Positions 46,406 through 56,983 of a DNA stretch of 64,000 bases are shown here, piece after piece. The stretch lies in the NCBI GenBank assembly GCA_022225965.2, contig JAKJXP020000018.1, positions 372,001 through 436,000 on the forward strand, given 5' to 3'. Positions within the stretch are counted from its first letter, which is position 1. Each line of letters opens with the position of its first letter. Source of the DNA: Diatrype stigma (lineage: Eukaryota > Ascomycota > Sordariomycetes > Xylariales > Diatrypaceae). The notes below the pieces were generated by a model that was not told where the DNA came from, ran no database searches, and saw nothing but the letters and a program-made list of their open reading frames with translations. The translations under genes were made by a program, and so were the position numbers.

Positions 46406-46899
46406 TCTAAGCTGAGACGCAATTAGACTGATCACACCAAATCACAATGGCGCCTCTGTGATGTGCCCTCATTTTCAGGTCTGTACGCTAATCATGTTGT
46501 GTATAATACCCCCCTGTATATGGTTGCACGAGGTGGTGCGAGCTCCAGTCAGACTGGCAGCCAGACAATGAACATTATGAACTCCCGTCGCTCGTGTTCC
46601 CCTTTTACATGGTTGATATTCTTTCAGCACTTTCGAGAAATGCTGCATGAGTCAGTCTGCCAGCTGACGAACCAACCAACCCTCATAATAGTCATAAGTT
46701 CGTTGCGACAAAGGGGATTGTGGTCCTATAACTACCAGGTATATGACCAACTCGGTGGAGACTAGAACTATGTAATGTATTGATGATCTTCCATCTTTTC
46801 CTTCGAGTCCTGTTGGAATATTAGCCGGCTTATGAAATGGAAATATTGCAGTAGCATCTGGTTTAATCTCTATTCGTTCATTCGTTTCTCTTCTCCAAT
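46406..46899. other. Intergenic region before the mucin-like gene
   Basis: About 490 bp with no gene and no distinct motif. One 100-codon frame at 46463-46765 has no supporting feature. Confidence 0.55.
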
Positions 46900-49125
46900 A
46901 TGGAGCTATTTTCAGGTCTCAGAATTCCCTCTTTTACATCCATGGCCTTGCTCAACTTAGGACTAGCATACTCTCACTCAGACAACCCTTTCCACTCCGC
47001 TACCGATGACAGCTCAGAAACTTACGATATGTATCGCGAGGTTGACAGTACGTCGACTCTTCGGATAGACCCAACCTGTCCTACACACATGCCTGGAGCA
47101 CATCCAACCATGGGCTTCAGCCCTCGGTTTCAAGACAGAGCAGCGGTTCCCAATGAAGACATTGTATCGGCACTCCAGAGCATCCCACAGATCATAAGTC
47201 ATCTCAACAATGCAACAGAGGAGGCGGCCAGCTATATGCAGGATGTTATGCAGCTGCTTGGTAGACTGTCGGCGGACGGTGTGATGCTTCCGGTTGAGAC
47301 AGCAGCACCGAGCATCTCAGCAGAGCCAACCATAGCAGAGCCAACTATAGTGCAGCCGACCATAGCAGAGCCGACTGCGGAAACACACAGCAACTATCTC
47401 AACCCTACAAGCGATCTCAGCAGTGGTAATACAGCCTCCCTTTGGACAGGGGCAAGCACCACATTGCAGATTTCACCTATCACTCCAACGCGGAAACCGT
47501 CCTCCCTGATACCAGCTACGACCAGTCCCGTGAGCTTGCCCCTGAGCATGCCGCCGAGCTTGCCCCAGAGTATGCCCCCGAGCTCGCCCCTAGTGGCCAG
47601 CCCATCCTCGCCTCCAGTGGCCAGCCCATCCTCTCCCCCAGTGGTTAGCCCGTCCTCATCCCCATTGTTCAATTCATCATCGCCTCTAGTGACAGACTCT
47701 CCCTGGCCCCTCACGACAATCTCGTCCGGGCCTCTCACGACAAGCTCACCCTCACCTTTCACGACCAGGTTGTCTTCTCATTTGGTAAACAACCCGTCTA
47801 ATACATACCAAACTTCCAGCTTCAAAGAAGACGACGCGACAACGAGTTTGACCTCGAAGACAACTATCACGGTCACTACGACCAAACCTAGTCATGAACT
47901 AAGTGACGGGACGGTTGGAGGTACTGATATACTGTCCACGAGCGTGTATCAGACCCCTAGCAGCCCTAGCTACCACCCAACATCTACCCAAGCCTGGTCG
48001 GGCCCAACGACTCAATACACGCCGTTGTCTTCATCTTCGACTGTATCTTCGTGGAGCGGATCGACCGAGTCTGAACCACGCGGTCATAAAGGTGGATTGC
48101 ATTTACACATAAGCTCGACCTCAACGACTTTGGTAACGAGCGTTGCGAACGTTACGAGCTATGATACTGGTTCGGGCGCTCTAGTTCCGACGAGTACTTC
48201 GCTGATCTCAACACCAAGAAGCTCGACACCAAGCAGCAGCTCGACTTATAGCCGCAACTCTACATATAACAACAGTCCGACACCGACCAGCACTTCTACA
48301 CGAAGAAGTGGATCGACACATAGCAGTACCTGGACATTCAGCAACAATTTGACACCAAGCACGAGTTCTACAAGTAACAGCTTGACACGCACCAACAGCT
48401 TGACACCGACCAGCTTGACACCGACCAGTAGCTTAACACCGACCAGTAGCTTGACGCATACTAGTAATTTGACACATACGAATAGCTCGATACATACTAG
48501 TAGCTCGATACAGAGTAGCCCAACAAGCGCAACCTTCATGGGATGGTTCTTGACATTGCCAACATCATCGCGCCTATCCAGCGCTATGGACCCGACAAGC
48601 AGAACATCATCTACCCAAGCATCTCAAGCACTACACTCTTCAAGCACGTTGAGTACGCGGAGCCCGACAAGCACGTCAAAGATATCAAGCACATCGAGTG
48701 CAAAGTCCGGGACTGCCACAGCTACTTCAAAATACACCACTCCAAAGACCACTACTCCAAAAACCACTACCCCAGAGCTCACCACCTTAGAAACAACCAC
48801 TTCAGGAAACACCACTTCAGGAAGTACCACTCCAGGAAGTACTACTTCAGAAACCGCTACTTTAGAAACCACCACCACCACCACAGTCATCACAACATTG
48901 AGCGCCGACCGACATGGTGAAAACAAAGCACATGTCACATCGTCTCTACAGGGCACGTCGCCATCCACCCCTGGAATATCGTCGGCAATTCCTACGGTCT
49001 CGCCTTTCTGGTCAAATACGACTTCAACTGGTGGCGTGGCTAGCTCCAAAGCTAATTCAACCGGCACCTCGCCACACGTGCCGCGCGCTCGAAGGAGATT
49101 TGGTAGAAGTCGTGGTCTCTACTGA
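46900..49125 (+). CDS. Ser/Thr/Pro-rich mucin-like protein
   Basis: A single open frame of 741 residues. The N-terminus (MELFSGLRIPSFTSMALLNL) is mildly hydrophobic and may or may not be a signal peptide. A short helical part at about 88-127 is followed by EPTIAEPT-type repeats (about 142-158), SPSSPPVA-type repeats (about 225-260), LTPTS/LTHTS repeats (about 495-530) and a TTTPKTTTPE/TTTSG run (about 610-665). About half of the residues in the second part are Ser or Thr, so heavy O-glycosylation would be expected if it is secreted. There is almost no cysteine and no GPI signal; the C-terminus is Arg-rich. This composition is common in fungal cell-wall or adhesin-like proteins, but no family was recognised. 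Introns cannot be excluded, since repetitive Thr codons hide splice sites. Codon use is less GC-rich than in the housekeeping genes. Confidence 0.65.
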   Translation: MELFSGLRIPSFTSMALLNLGLAYSHSDNPFHSATDDSSETYDMYREVDSTSTLRIDPTCPTHMPGAHPTMGFSPRFQDRAAVPNEDIVSALQSIPQIISHLNNATEEAASYMQDVMQLLGRLSADGVMLPVETAAPSISAEPTIAEPTIVQPTIAEPTAETHSNYLNPTSDLSSGNTASLWTGASTTLQISPITPTRKPSSLIPATTSPVSLPLSMPPSLPQSMPPSSPLVASPSSPPVASPSSPPVVSPSSSPLFNSSSPLVTDSPWPLTTISSGPLTTSSPSPFTTRLSSHLVNNPSNTYQTSSFKEDDATTSLTSKTTITVTTTKPSHELSDGTVGGTDILSTSVYQTPSSPSYHPTSTQAWSGPTTQYTPLSSSSTVSSWSGSTESEPRGHKGGLHLHISSTSTTLVTSVANVTSYDTGSGALVPTSTSLISTPRSSTPSSSSTYSRNSTYNNSPTPTSTSTRRSGSTHSSTWTFSNNLTPSTSSTSNSLTRTNSLTPTSLTPTSSLTPTSSLTHTSNLTHTNSSIHTSSSIQSSPTSATFMGWFLTLPTSSRLSSAMDPTSRTSSTQASQALHSSSTLSTRSPTSTSKISSTSSAKSGTATATSKYTTPKTTTPKTTTPELTTLETTTSGNTTSGSTTPGSTTSETATLETTTTTTVITTLSADRHGENKAHVTSSLQGTSPSTPGISSAIPTVSPFWSNTTSTGGVASSKANSTGTSPHVPRARRRFGRSRGLY

Positions 49126-49418
49126 GTTTCGGGCGATCTTGGCTTTTTCTCTTCCCCAAAGAGCTATTGTGAATTTGGATTCTTAGCGTATTTTGGACCT
49201 TTGAACGACTTGAGCCGGACGAGAATTCTCAGAGAGCCGGCCTCTATATAATGTTATGGAGCGGAAAGGGGGATGGTTTGTTGAGGGTCGCCAAGGCTAG
49301 GCCGGGTTTTGATTCTTCTGTATTTGATATTTCATTTTGGTGTGCTATTAGTACTGGGCTTACTGTTTAATACGAATTCGGAGTCTTGATTGTTGTGTCC
49401 GTGGCCCGTTCACGTGAG

Positions 49419-49442
49419 TGGCCGGAATTCATTCCGGCCACG
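49419..49442. repeat. Palindrome, 10-bp arms with a 4-nt loop
   Basis: GTGGCCGGAA and TTCCGGCCAC flank TTCA, a perfect inverted repeat. Its core is shared with the palindrome at 49886-49904. Confidence 0.88.
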
Positions 49443-49885
49443 AACCTTATCGCACCCGGCCGATCCCGGCTGGAAGTGGAGACGGAGGAAATCTATTACT
49501 TGAGACTCCATGTCCGCCGCGAATCAAGCAGGTCAGCAGACACCTTCTCCAAGCAGTAATGATGATGGCAAGCGCTAACTTGAAGGAAGGAGATATTCTA
49601 GATGTTGCCTTTCGAGCATCTCTATTACTAAACGAGTGTCTATCTACCGACAGAAGCCGCCGTTGCGGCGCAGGCTTGGCATGACGCGAGGTGTCGACGA
49701 CGACATCACTGATGATGACTTCCCACTCGATGTTATGGATTTGCTAACGTAACGGAAAAAGATGCGTGTCCATGGCCAAGGGTGGGACGTATGGTTATCT
49801 TGTGGCCGGCGTCAAAGCGGAGGGGGAGGTCTGCACGCACGAACCACAAAACGCCATGTTTACCGAGGAACTTGGCTCTGTGTGA

Positions 49886-49904
49886 GGCCGGAACTGTTCC
49901 GGCC
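49886..49904. repeat. Palindrome, 9-bp arms around one base
   Basis: GGCCGGAAC and GTTCCGGCC flank a single T. It lies about 200 bp upstream of the dioxygenase start and shares GGCCGGAA/TTCCGGCC with the first palindrome. CGG...CCG pairs are typical zinc-cluster factor sites, so a regulatory role is possible. Confidence 0.85.
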
Positions 49905-50102
49905 ACGATGTATATCAACAGAATTTTTGGCGGTCTGAACACCGAGGTATTGGCCTTCCCCTCTCCGTCCTAAAAAACCAAAAAACCAAAGCCCACGGTT
50001 CCAACCCAAACATCCCTCACAACGTATCACGGCCAACATCCTCATACACCAACCCCTATACCCCCCTATATATTGTCTCAAGTAAGAATTTCATTGACCA
50101 CC

Positions 50103-52076
50103 ATGGCATCTCCCACCACCCCTCCCCTATCGTCTCCCTCATCACCCCCCTTCGAGGTCCTCCATGACACCAAGCCAGACGACACCACGCTCCCAGCCTT
50201 CATGGTGTCGACCACGCGCGGCTTCCTGCCGCGCATGGACCCGGTGGCAGCACTGCCACCGGGGTTCGACGCCGTGGAGTCCCTGCTGCAGCGGATGCCG
50301 GTGCGGACGGCGTCGGGCGCGCCCGGCCTCCTCGCTGACGGCCGGCTGGGCGACGCTGTGCTGGCCGAGCTCCCGGACCTCACCGCCGAGGTCGACCGCT
50401 ACAGCGACAACCTGCCCCTGATGAACGCCCTGTACCGCGACTACTCTTTCTTGGCGTCGGCGTACCTGCTCGAGCCCTGCCACCTGCGCTTCATGCGCGG
50501 CGAGCCCTACGGCCTGGGCCGTGCTGTCCTCCCGGCCCAGCTGTCGCGGCCCATTGCGCGGTGCGCGGAACTGTACGTCACATCTCATCCTGTCCTGTCC
50601 TGTCTTGTCCTAATCGGTTATACCTTATCATATCTACGTGCCCAACCCCTTCCCCTACCATACTCCTACTAGTACATACCATCCCCATCCTTCCCCTTCC
50701 CTTCTTCATTACCCTTTTACTTCCATACTCCCTAGACACACCGGGGATATAAGAAGCGACATGAAGGCACTCGCTCACCAAAGCTTATTAGATGCGGCTT
50801 CAAGCCATTCATGGAGTACGCGGGCTCCTACGCCCTGTTCAACTACCGCCTCGAGGACCCGGCCCGGGGTCTCGAGTACGACAACCTGCGGCTCATCCGC
50901 GCCTTCGAGCACGGCCTGGACCCCACGTCGTCCGAGGCCGGCTTCGTGCTGGTCCACATCGACATGGTGCGGAACTCGGGCCCGCTCGTGGCGGGCACCA
51001 CCGCCTGCCTGTCGGCGCTATCGTCGTCGTCGTCTTCCCCTCTGCCGAAGGAGCGCCGCGTGGCGTTCAACGCCGGCCTGCGCGAGATCCTCGGCGCGCT
51101 GAGCCGCGTCAACGGCGTCATGGAGAGCATGTGGGCCAAGTCGAAGCCGCGCTCCTACACGAGCTTCCGCACCTTCATCTTCGGCATCACGTCGCAGTCC
51201 ATGTTCCCGCCCGAGGGCGTCGTCTACGAGGGCGTCAACGACGACAAGCCCATGAGCTTCCGCGGCGAGAGCGGCGCGAACGATTCTATGGTGCCTCTTA
51301 GTAAGTTCAGGAAGAAACCCCTCCGTATACCTAGTCATCACTTTCTTCTGTTTCTCTTCTTCTCCGATACATACCTGTCTGCCGCTGGTTAGCCAAGTGG
51401 TTAGTTAGGCTCAGGGGCTGAAAGGTTGCTTGTTTGCCTGCTTGCTTACCCATTCAACCTATTCACCCTACTCCACGTCACTGGATATCTTCGATAGAGA
51501 TCAAGGCGCGCCGTTTGCTAACCCCGGCTGGTGTGTTTTCCAGTGGACAACCTCCTGCAGATCCAGATGCCCAGCACGCCGCTCACGGCCATCCTGCAGG
51601 ACTTCCGGGACTACCGGCCGAGCAACCACCGGCGGTTCCTCGAGTGGGTGGCCGGGGAGGCGGCGCGGCTGGGGGTCAAGGACTTCGCGCTGGCCGTCGA
51701 TCACGATCGCGAGAGCGGCGATGCCGCCGGCGCCGAGCTGGCAGAAGAGGTCGCCGAGTCCCGGCGCCTGTGGATCCAGGTGCTCGACCAGGTCCGCGAC
51801 TTCCGCTGGCGCCACTGGTGCTTCGCCCGCGAGTACATCCTCAAGCAGACCTCGCACCCCACCGCCACGGGCGGCAGCCCCATCGTCACCTGGCTGCCCA
51901 ACCAGCTGCAGGCCGTCCTGGAGGAGATGGCCGAGGTGTACAAGTCGGTCGGCGGCGGCAGCGGCGGGCTCGGAGCCGTGTGCGAGGACGTCATGGATCT
52001 CGTCTACAGGCAGCGCGATACCCTGAAGAAGGAGGTCGACAAGTACTGCGCCGAGCGTGGGGTCGGTGCTAAGTAG
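50103..52076 (+). CDS. Indoleamine 2,3-dioxygenase
   Basis: Three exons, 50103-50572, 50792-51300 and 51544-52076, encode 503 residues. Introns are 219 and 243 nt with GTACGT and GTAAGT donors. The junctions restore GFKPFMEYAGSYALFNYRL and VPLMDNLLQIQMP. The haem-ligand region is VRDFRWRHWCFAREYI, with the proximal histidine, followed by the conserved TATGGSPIVTWLPNQL. The enzyme opens the indole ring of tryptophan to give N-formylkynurenine, the first step to kynurenine and de novo NAD; fungi carry several paralogues, and which one this is cannot be told. The start at 50103 is preferred over an in-frame ATG at 50073 because of its CCACCATGG context. Ser/Pro-rich residues precede the domain, and a Ser run sits in the middle (GTTACLSALSSSSSSPLP). 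The next accepted gene is an isochorismatase-type hydrolase on the other strand. Confidence 0.92.
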
Positions 52077-53625
52077 TATAAGTGTGATGACATACATGTT
52101 TGGGGAAGGGGGAAGGGGGAAGGGGGATGGAAAGGGAAAGAGGGTGTTCTCATGTTTTTGCCACTTAGCAGGTGATCCCTGCGTACCATTGTTTTTCTGG
52201 GCGGGCGAGACCACCATGTATGGACTGCTGTTGATGAAGTGGTGGGTTAGGTTTTGCCATTAGATTTGTCTTTATCCGTAGTTACTACATGCCCTTGGCA
52301 AAATTTTCCTTGAAACCTATGGTGATACGCCGGTCAATTCTGCATTAGCCCCTATGCACCGCCCTAATCACCACCACCATCACCACTTATGGCTGAGACT
52401 TTGAGTGGAGGAACAGATCAGATAACTCTCATATTGCGAAGCACTATCCTAGTAGATTTGATCAAGGTGTCTCTGCCCAAGTATTCCAAGGTCTCTGCAA
52501 CCCGAGCCACGCTTATTACAAGTGTAGATCACTATCGGGTTCCTTATGACCATGCACGTCCTAGATTTGCCTCTCGAAATCGACAACACCACGTCGTATA
52601 TAAGGCACAAGGTCCCCTCATGTGTAGATGAATGTACGTAGTTCGTCCTAGCGATTGTCAACGAGAGACCTTATCGCCAACCAGGCCAGGAAGGATCACA
52701 TCACACACTCACCCTCGATAGTGATTTTGGCGCCCAGATGTGAACCTTATCGTCATACAGCTATAAGTTGCCAGTTAGTTATGATGAGAAAGTTCTGTCC
52801 TCTGTTTGTAGCGAGCAGGCGCATTTACCTACACTTACTCTAACTTGGAAGTTGCCACGCCCGAACTTCGATTGCAACGTATGATTCATATTGCCTTTGT
52901 TGACCTGTCGTCTGGGTATGATACCTACTATAGATAACGCGATGATGATGGGTACCACGTGAATCATTCCAACGATCCCGCTCGACGGACAGACCCAGTA
53001 GAGACAATGTGCATGCCATACGAGTACGAGCCGTCACCGCAATGACTGGAATGGAGGCAAACACGTGCATACAAAGGCATTCATTGTAATCCGCTAAACC
53101 ACCAGCCAGGAGTTTTGAGCGATGATTCACACGCTTATTGTACTCGTCGTGAACTTGTCGAGTGCAAGTTCCCGGAAATATAGCGTACAAGTGTCACTCC
53201 GTCCCATAACTCGGTCATTGTGATGTACGACACAAATCGTAATGAATCGGAGGCCCTCGATAGTTCTCCAGCTCAGGGCGTCTGTACATAGCAGCAAGGT
53301 AATGTCTACGCCATGCATGCTAGGGTTACCTCTTTCGAAAGGTAGTTCCGGTATCCAATCAAACATGATGGGCATCTTTAAAAAGAATACAGTAATATTG
53401 GATAGCTGGATGCTCTTGCTACTATCACAAGTCTATGGAAAGGTAAGAAGGGGACCTGGACCATTACAGTAGAACCATCAACTATACGCTTCTAACACAT
53501 CGGAAGTCGAAGAAGAACCAGGTGCTCAATCATTGCAGTGACAGTGATCACGTATTTCACAGTGGAGAACCCATTTACTAATGCCTAACTTGTCTTCACC
53601 CCTTGCCCCTCCCCCAAAACTCACC
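52077..53625. other. Intergenic region with a possible degenerate ATPase fragment
   Basis: About 1.5 kb. It holds the dioxygenase 3' flank (with a GGGGGAA run near 52105-52125) and mostly unassigned DNA. A frame on the minus strand near 53127-53432 resembles a decayed ABC ATPase and is listed separately. Confidence 0.5.
53127..53432 (-). pseudogene. Possible degenerate ABC-transporter ATPase fragment
   Basis: On the minus strand a frame reads DSSKSIQLSNITVFFLK (from 53426), then GNPSMHGVDI, then LRFITICVVHHNDRVMG. This order resembles an ABC nucleotide-binding domain: Walker A (normally GSGKST), a hydrophobic helix, GxIxIDGxDI, and the LRxxIxVVxQ Q-loop region. The differences in Walker A need only G to A and C to T changes. 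A stop lies just before the Walker-like motif, and no signature motif or Walker B follows. It could be a fragment mutated by repeat-induced point mutation, or chance resemblance. Confidence 0.3.
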
Positions 53626-54249
53626 TCACCCTTCTTTCTCCAACATCGCGATGACCTCCGCCGTCGACCGCGTCGGCCCGTAGCCGAAGTCGTAGCTCTT
53701 GAGGCTGCGCTCGTGCTGTGCCCTGCTGGCGCTACCGCACGCGTCGGCGACAAGCCAGGTCTCCCAGCCGCGGTTAAAGGCGCTGCGGGCCGTGGTCTCG
53801 CAGCAGCAGTCGGTCATGACGCCGCAGACGACGAGGCGCTCGACGGCGTTCGCGCCCGCGTCCCCTCGCAGCAGCTCGGCCAGATCCGTGTCGACGAAGG
53901 CGTCGTAGGTGTTCTTGTCGATGATCTTTCTGCTTCTTCTGTTGGAGGCGGAGGTGGAGGTGGGGGAAGCAGCATCGGAGACGGCAAGTTTCTGTATCGC
54001 CGGGATCAGCCGCCAGTCCGGGTTGTCGGCGCCGCGCCGGATCGAACCCTCCGGTCCCCACTTCCGCACTAGCTGGTTCCGGAACGGCGGCCCTGCCAGG
54101 TCCGACGCCGGGTGCCCGTGCTGCGTGAAGAACACGGGGAGCGAGCGCGCCGCGAAGAACTCGTGCAGGGCGGTGATGTTCGGGATCGCGTCTTTCACCA
54201 TGCTGTGGAAATAGTTCTGCATGTCGATGATGAGGAGTGCCGTCTTCAT
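53626..54249 (-). CDS. Isochorismatase-family cysteine hydrolase
   Basis: A single-exon gene of 207 residues, a normal length for the family. The catalytic triad is visible: Asp9 in LLIIDMQN, Lys112 in IIDKNTYDAF, and the nucleophile Cys149 in GVMTDCCCETTARSAF. The family includes isochorismatases, nicotinamidases and N-carbamoylsarcosine amidases, all cleaving C-N or C-O bonds through a cysteine. The substrate cannot be assigned; metal-ligand histidines typical of nicotinamidase are not evident. A Ser/Thr-rich insert (about 93-105) precedes the lysine. No targeting signal is seen, so the enzyme is probably cytosolic. It lies after the tryptophan dioxygenase gene, but on the opposite strand with 1.5 kb between, so a shared pathway is only a possibility. 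Confidence 0.88.
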   Translation of the reverse strand: MKTALLIIDMQNYFHSMVKDAIPNITALHEFFAARSLPVFFTQHGHPASDLAGPPFRNQLVRKWGPEGSIRRGADNPDWRLIPAIQKLAVSDAASPTSTSASNRRSRKIIDKNTYDAFVDTDLAELLRGDAGANAVERLVVCGVMTDCCCETTARSAFNRGWETWLVADACGSASRAQHERSLKSYDFGYGPTRSTAEVIAMLEKEG

Positions 54250-55323
54250 TTTTTTTGTGCTCTGTTCTTCTTTTCTCCTTTTCGTACTCTGGAAATGACT
54301 GCTAGTGGGCTATGTGAGAGAACCTTTTGTTATTGTTCTAGATAGAGTATGGAAGGGTGCTATATGTGTCCGTATGTGCGTTTGCGTGCATTCACTCGAG
54401 CTTCATGACCTCCGGAACGTCGCTTAGATGGGTAAGCATTTGGGTGTAGCTTCCGCTGCGATTGATTACTTTAAGCGTGTAAAGATAGAACATCAGAATA
54501 TAAGGGGTCGTGTGTAATGTATGTGACGTCATATAATGCATTTACAGTTGCTTCTATCACCTTACAAGAAGGTTACCTGATTAGGGAATTCAACAGCTTA
54601 ACATTTACCAATAGGACGGAGACTTAGATGTAATCTCCAAGGTTTGTGACGAGTGACAAGCCTCCTAATACCACGTATAGGCAAAGCGTCGTAATATATC
54701 ATTGCTATTGGGCTTGCGCAAGAATATTGTTGTCTTATTTGCGTCGCAATGTCCCCTCCGGAATAGCCTGTGACTTAAAGCTACAGAGCTCGGGGAAAAT
54801 AGTATTCTGTCGTAAGTTCGTAACCATGGAACAAGGCAGGTATCAGAGAACGAACAGCAAGGGTAGGACTGGAATGCAACTGTCATTTTCCTACAGCGGC
54901 TTCTTGTTCACCCTTTAGCCGTGTCTACCCATATATACCCCCTATTCCAAGCTATAGGCTTGAAAAAACTTGATCGTATCTGGTAGTAGAATACGACGCA
55001 GTGTTCGAAGTCAGCACAAGCCAGTAATTTGTAAGGACTCGTAGCCAATAGTGTCCCGGGGATACAAGAACTCTGGGCAAGAACCCCCCTAAGAGAAGAT
55101 CAGAGGATCTATGGGGTACTCGAATGGCAGAAAATATCGGTATTTGCGACTCTATTTTTCGTTCGAGAAGAACCCCCTCTCAATATGCCTGCCCAGCTTG
55201 TGCAGATATGTTCAGATGCAAACGCCTTTGTATGTGTGTCTAGTTGGCTGCCGCTCCTGTCCCGATATGCCATGAATATTCTATGACCGTTCGATTTTCG
55301 TACCTATGTATTGCGCAATTGCC
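54250..55323. other. Intergenic region without gene
   Basis: About 1.1 kb between the hydrolase start and the 3' end of the small membrane protein gene. The hydrolase promoter must lie within the first few hundred bases. I see no motif or repeat worth naming. Confidence 0.55.
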
Positions 55324-55706
55324 TCATATGGTTGCTGCTGCTTCTACCGCCCCTGCAGCTTTGAAGGACTTTTGGCTCGTCCACGTTATTTCGACGTTGT
55401 GTAGCCATTCCATGTATCTCGCCCAACCTGCGATCTATGTTAGACTTTTACACATATATAGGAAAAACTCGGCGAAACCGTACTCCAATATGCAAACTTG
55501 CGGCCGAAGTACTTTCCGGCAAAGGGTATTATAATCATGGTCAAGAGCAGCTCCAGCTGTTGTATGCTTGCCTCCCATTCCCTCTGCGCATCGGCGTAGT
55601 CTTCGTCTGAGTCGAAACTCTCGGTCGAGGTTGAGGGCAGGGAGTCGAGATCATCGTTGTCGGAGCCCGAGACATCGGGTATGGCAAAGGAATCGGAAAG
55701 AGACAT
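55324..55706 (-). CDS. Small membrane protein resembling Mim2 (mitochondrial outer membrane import)
   Basis: Two exons, 55706-55484 and 55427-55324, joined over a 56-nt intron (GTACGG donor, CTAAC branch site, TCGCAG acceptor), encode 108 residues. The first half is acidic and Ser/Asp-rich (SGSDNDDLDSLPSTSTESFD). After it comes a single hydrophobic stretch LLLTMIIIPFAGKYFGRKFAYW and a conserved-looking tail SWARYMEWLHNVEITW, ending GAVEAAATI. An acidic cytosolic part followed by one membrane segment rich in Gly and basic residues fits Mim2, which with Mim1 inserts outer-membrane helices in mitochondria. That assignment rests on memory of the family pattern and is moderate. The exon junction is frame-exact. 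It is divergent from the eIF2-beta gene across 1.3 kb. Confidence 0.68.
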
Positions 55707-56983
55707 GGTCTGTGGCAGTGGGCGAGGAGGTGGTGGTGGTGGCTGTAGGTCGGAGTGCGTCGAGGAGAAAACGGAGCGAACCAGGCGCTAGGCTAGGATG
55801 AAGAAACCTGATGCATTGGAGTCCTCGATCATGCGATAAAATCTATTGGGAGAACGCGCAGTTGAACGGCGCCTTTGCTGCGGTATTAGAAACCCGCGCG
55901 TGATGGTTCCTTTCCGATGTTGAGCTGAGCGAGCGAGTTGGTTGGAACGTATCCGTCCAGTTGATCGCTGGGGGAAGATTGGTCAGTGCACGGGATATCG
56001 GCGTAAGGTCGAGCTTCCATGTGGGGAGGCGATGCCGATTCACTTCGGTCCGGCCTTAACGGCCTAAGCCAGCCGGCCAGTAGGCATGGAGTCACTGGGA
56101 AACACGTTCGCTACCGGTTCGGTAGTTACATACATGTAGTACCTACCTACCTACATATACATAGTCTGTACGTATAGTAAAGACTTAACTACCTAAGTAG
56201 CCATCTGGCACGTCAGGCAGATTCCCACATACATACATGGTAGGTACATAGTACCTAGACCACCCAGTAGGGAATGCATATACATATGAAGTAATTGTCA
56301 CTCAGCCTGCAATCAACCAGTAAAAAGAATTAGAACGGAGGCTGAAGTTGAAGTGTACCTGGGTAGTGGCGGGGGATTCTACGTCTGACTCACAATAGCT
56401 ATCCTACCTGCCTACGTACCTACCTGGGCAGGTAGATGTTAGGCGGCATATCAAAGTGTATGTATGCATGTAGGCGTTGAAGTGTTAGGCTTTGGGCTTT
56501 CATCGATTAGTTAGTTACCTTAGTTCATTCAGCAGTATTGCGGTAAACCAACCGTACCTAACGAACGTATTTATTAGTTACGTGCCCAGGCACGACCAGG
56601 TAACCTTTAAAACTTTAACGGCCTGCCCTTCGATTCCCTCTTGTACTTTCTGATCAACCCAACGTCACAAGCCAAGATTCCCCCATTTGACAACAATTAC
56701 TTTGTTATCCCGGACTCTCTTGTCGTCCGCCTGTCTCTCAACACTGCGCAGCTGTTAAGTCGCATACCCGACCTTCTAACGCGAGGAGCCTGCGCAACTA
56801 TTCATTGGGGTCATATACCTATCGATTTGGTTGTAACACGATACCCGTCTGATATCCTCCATTTCATCGAATTCAAGCCTCTCGATTGACTGGAAAGTCA
56901 CTATCTTTATCCCAGGATATCGGGGTCGCACAACGGACAACTTCTGGAATCAACCTCAACAACAATTACATAATCTGGAGAAG
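55707..56983. other. Divergent intergenic region rich in TACC/GGTA
   Basis: About 1.3 kb between the small membrane protein gene and eIF2-beta. TACC/GGTA runs are dense at 56115-56270 and 56400-56475. An open frame at 56641-56889 begins with TTG, not ATG, and shows no domain; it probably lies in the leader or promoter of eIF2-beta. Confidence 0.55.

Larger units (their letters stand above)
49126..50102. other. Intergenic region with two related palindromes
   Basis: Nearly 1 kb between the mucin-like gene and the dioxygenase gene. Two perfect palindromes built on GGCCGGAA/TTCCGGCC lie at 49419-49442 and 49886-49904. Between them are short protein-like frames (for example 49559-49684) but no accepted gene. 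The stretch after 49970 is the likely leader of the dioxygenase gene. Confidence 0.55.

Noticed and set aside
48543..48920. 125-codon frame rich in His, Lys and Tyr inside the mucin-like gene
   Set aside because: It is the +1 reading of the Thr-rich repeats, so the composition follows from the repeats and not from selection.
56641..56889. 82-codon plus-strand frame upstream of eIF2-beta
   Set aside because: Starts with TTG and has no recognised motif; most likely leader or promoter DNA.
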